Assembly: GCA_934725575.1 (NCBI GenBank)
Contig: CAKVCK010000005.1
Coordinates: 62,001 to 126,000 of the forward strand
Direction of reading: 5' to 3'
Length of the DNA: 64,000 nt
Source of the DNA: an uncultured Bacteroidales bacterium
Lineage (GTDB): Bacteria; Bacteroidota; Bacteroidia; Bacteroidales; UBA932
In this document: positions 63,185 to 64,000 of the stretch, piece by piece
Position numbering within the stretch: position 1 is the first letter of the stretch
Layout: the number at the start of each line of letters is the position of its first letter
Made by a program: the position numbers and the translations under genes
Notes under the pieces: model-generated
Databases searched by the model: none
Seen by the model: the letters and a program-made list of their open reading frames with translations, nothing else
What the model was told of the DNA's origin: nothing

Positions 63185-64000
63185 ATGGAAATGAAAACCA
63201 AAATCAGAGAGAAATTCAAGACTCTCTTTGGCGCTGAAGGCGAAGTTTTCGCCTCGGCCGGCCGTATCAACCTCATTGGTGAGCACACAGACTATAATGG
63301 CGGATATGTTTTCCCGGGAGCCATCGACTGCGGTATTATGGCTGAGGTGAAGCTGAACGGAACCCAGAAAGTCAAAGCTTTCTCGATTGACTATGATGAA
63401 TATGTCGAGTTCGGGCTCAACGAGGAGGACAAGCCTAAGCAGCAGTGGGCCAGCTACATCTTCGGTGTGTGCAGGGAGACCGTGAAGCGTGGCGGCAAGG
63501 TCGAGGGTTTTGACACAGTCTTCGCTGGTGATGTTCCGCTCGGTGCCGGACTGTCTTCGTCAGCCGCTCTTGAGAGTACATTCGCTTATGCCATCAACTA
63601 CCTGTTCGACAACAAGATCGACAAGTTTGACCTTGCCAAGATCGGCCAGTCCACAGAGCATAACTACTGCGGCGTGAAGTGCGGGATTATGGATCAGTTC
63701 GCCTCTATTTTCGGCAAGAAAGGCAGCCTTATCCGTCTTAACTGCAAAACATTGGAGTACAAGTACTTCCCGTTCGATCCGAAGGGCTACAAACTGGTGC
63801 TTGTTGACTCTTGCGTGAAACATGAGCTGGCCTCTTCGGCGTATAACAAGAGGAGGGAGTCCTGCGAGAACGCCGCAAGGGCCATCAGGAAGAATCATCC
63901 GGAAGTGGAGTTCCTCAGCGACGCCAAGAGAGTTTGGCTTGAGGAGGTTCGTGAGGAGATTCCTGCGGAGGATTTTCTCAGGGCTGAATATGTCATCGGA
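63185..64000 (+). CDS. galK: Galactokinase, 3' end cut by window edge
   Basis: The first 272 residues of a GHMP kinase that converts galactose to galactose-1-phosphate in the Leloir pathway. The galactokinase signature is GRINLIGEHTDYNGGYVFPG; the ATP-binding motif is VPLGAGLSSSAALE; HNYCGVKCGIMDQFASIFGK carries the catalytic Asp. The frame runs open to the edge, so roughly 110 residues should be missing. The start at 63185 (MEMKTKIREKF) fits the family. Further Leloir genes, if any, lie beyond the window. Confidence 0.96.
   Translation, partial: MEMKTKIREKFKTLFGAEGEVFASAGRINLIGEHTDYNGGYVFPGAIDCGIMAEVKLNGTQKVKAFSIDYDEYVEFGLNEEDKPKQQWASYIFGVCRETVKRGGKVEGFDTVFAGDVPLGAGLSSSAALESTFAYAINYLFDNKIDKFDLAKIGQSTEHNYCGVKCGIMDQFASIFGKKGSLIRLNCKTLEYKYFPFDPKGYKLVLVDSCVKHELASSAYNKRRESCENAARAIRKNHPEVEFLSDAKRVWLEEVREEIPAEDFLRAEYVIG

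Noticed and set aside
1..64000. Whole-window look for tRNA genes, CRISPR arrays, insertion sequences and prophage genes
   Set aside because: No cloverleaf sequence, regularly spaced identical repeats, transposase, integrase or phage structural genes were recognised in any intergenic region.

Overview
The window reads as chromosome of a Bacteroidales bacterium (phylum Bacteroidota) of roughly 50% GC. The evidence is three SusC/SusD outer-membrane pairs, an ECF sigma factor with a FecR-type anti-sigma factor, secreted lipoproteins, a eukaryote-like glycine-tRNA ligase, promoters of the Bacteroidota type (TTTG, about 19-20 bases, TAnnTTTG), and few Shine-Dalgarno sites. No species can be named from the sequence. 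No tRNA, rRNA, CRISPR array, prophage or insertion sequence was recognised.

Layout. (1) 1-17.0 kb: a polysaccharide-utilisation-type locus. A divergently transcribed ECF sigma gene (cut by the window edge) faces a FecR anti-sigma gene, followed by a SusC with an N-terminal signalling (STN) domain, a SusD, and three paralogous lipoproteins that share one N-terminal module but carry different C-terminal parts: a phosphodiester glycosidase, a GLUG-type repeat protein, and a double GLUG repeat protein fused to an SGNH esterase. A secreted endonuclease/exonuclease/phosphatase-fold enzyme follows a terminator. (2) 17.0-35.4 kb: housekeeping genes, mostly on the minus strand: glyS, a solitary AAA ATPase, a secreted protein of unknown function, folK-sufT-sufE-sufS, ruvA, mnmG, ybeY, tonB, hflX, sdhB-sdhA (no cytochrome b subunit alongside), a secreted Ntn hydrolase and ruvB. 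(3) 35.4-45.1 kb, plus strand: mfd, coaX, an outer-membrane barrel, a TPR protein, lptC and a PpiD-like isomerase. (4) 45.3-60.6 kb: a second glycan locus with two tandem SusC/SusD pairs, a surface glycan-binding lipoprotein, a GH71/GH99-like enzyme and a DUF5722 TIM-barrel lipoprotein. (5) 60.7-64 kb: ychF, a second endonuclease/exonuclease/phosphatase-fold protein and the start of galK.

How the genes fit together. In locus 1 the likely circuit is SusC (STN) to FecR to the ECF sigma factor, so substrate binding at the outer membrane would switch on the locus. Its enzymes attack ester and phosphodiester bonds rather than ordinary glycosidic bonds, suggesting a phosphate-bridged and acylated glycan. 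Locus 2 has glycosidase-like enzymes but no regulator beside it.

The most unusual signals are not genes. The hexamer GAATAT (and its complement ATATTC) is several-fold over-represented in all reading frames and between genes. The three long convergent intergenic regions hold large hairpins whose loops are conserved while their stems differ completely: loop CACGTTAC in three hairpins (17.1, 30.2 and 30.3 kb) and a GC-rich loop with CCCGGATAGGGCGCG in two hairpins (25.4 and 25.5 kb).
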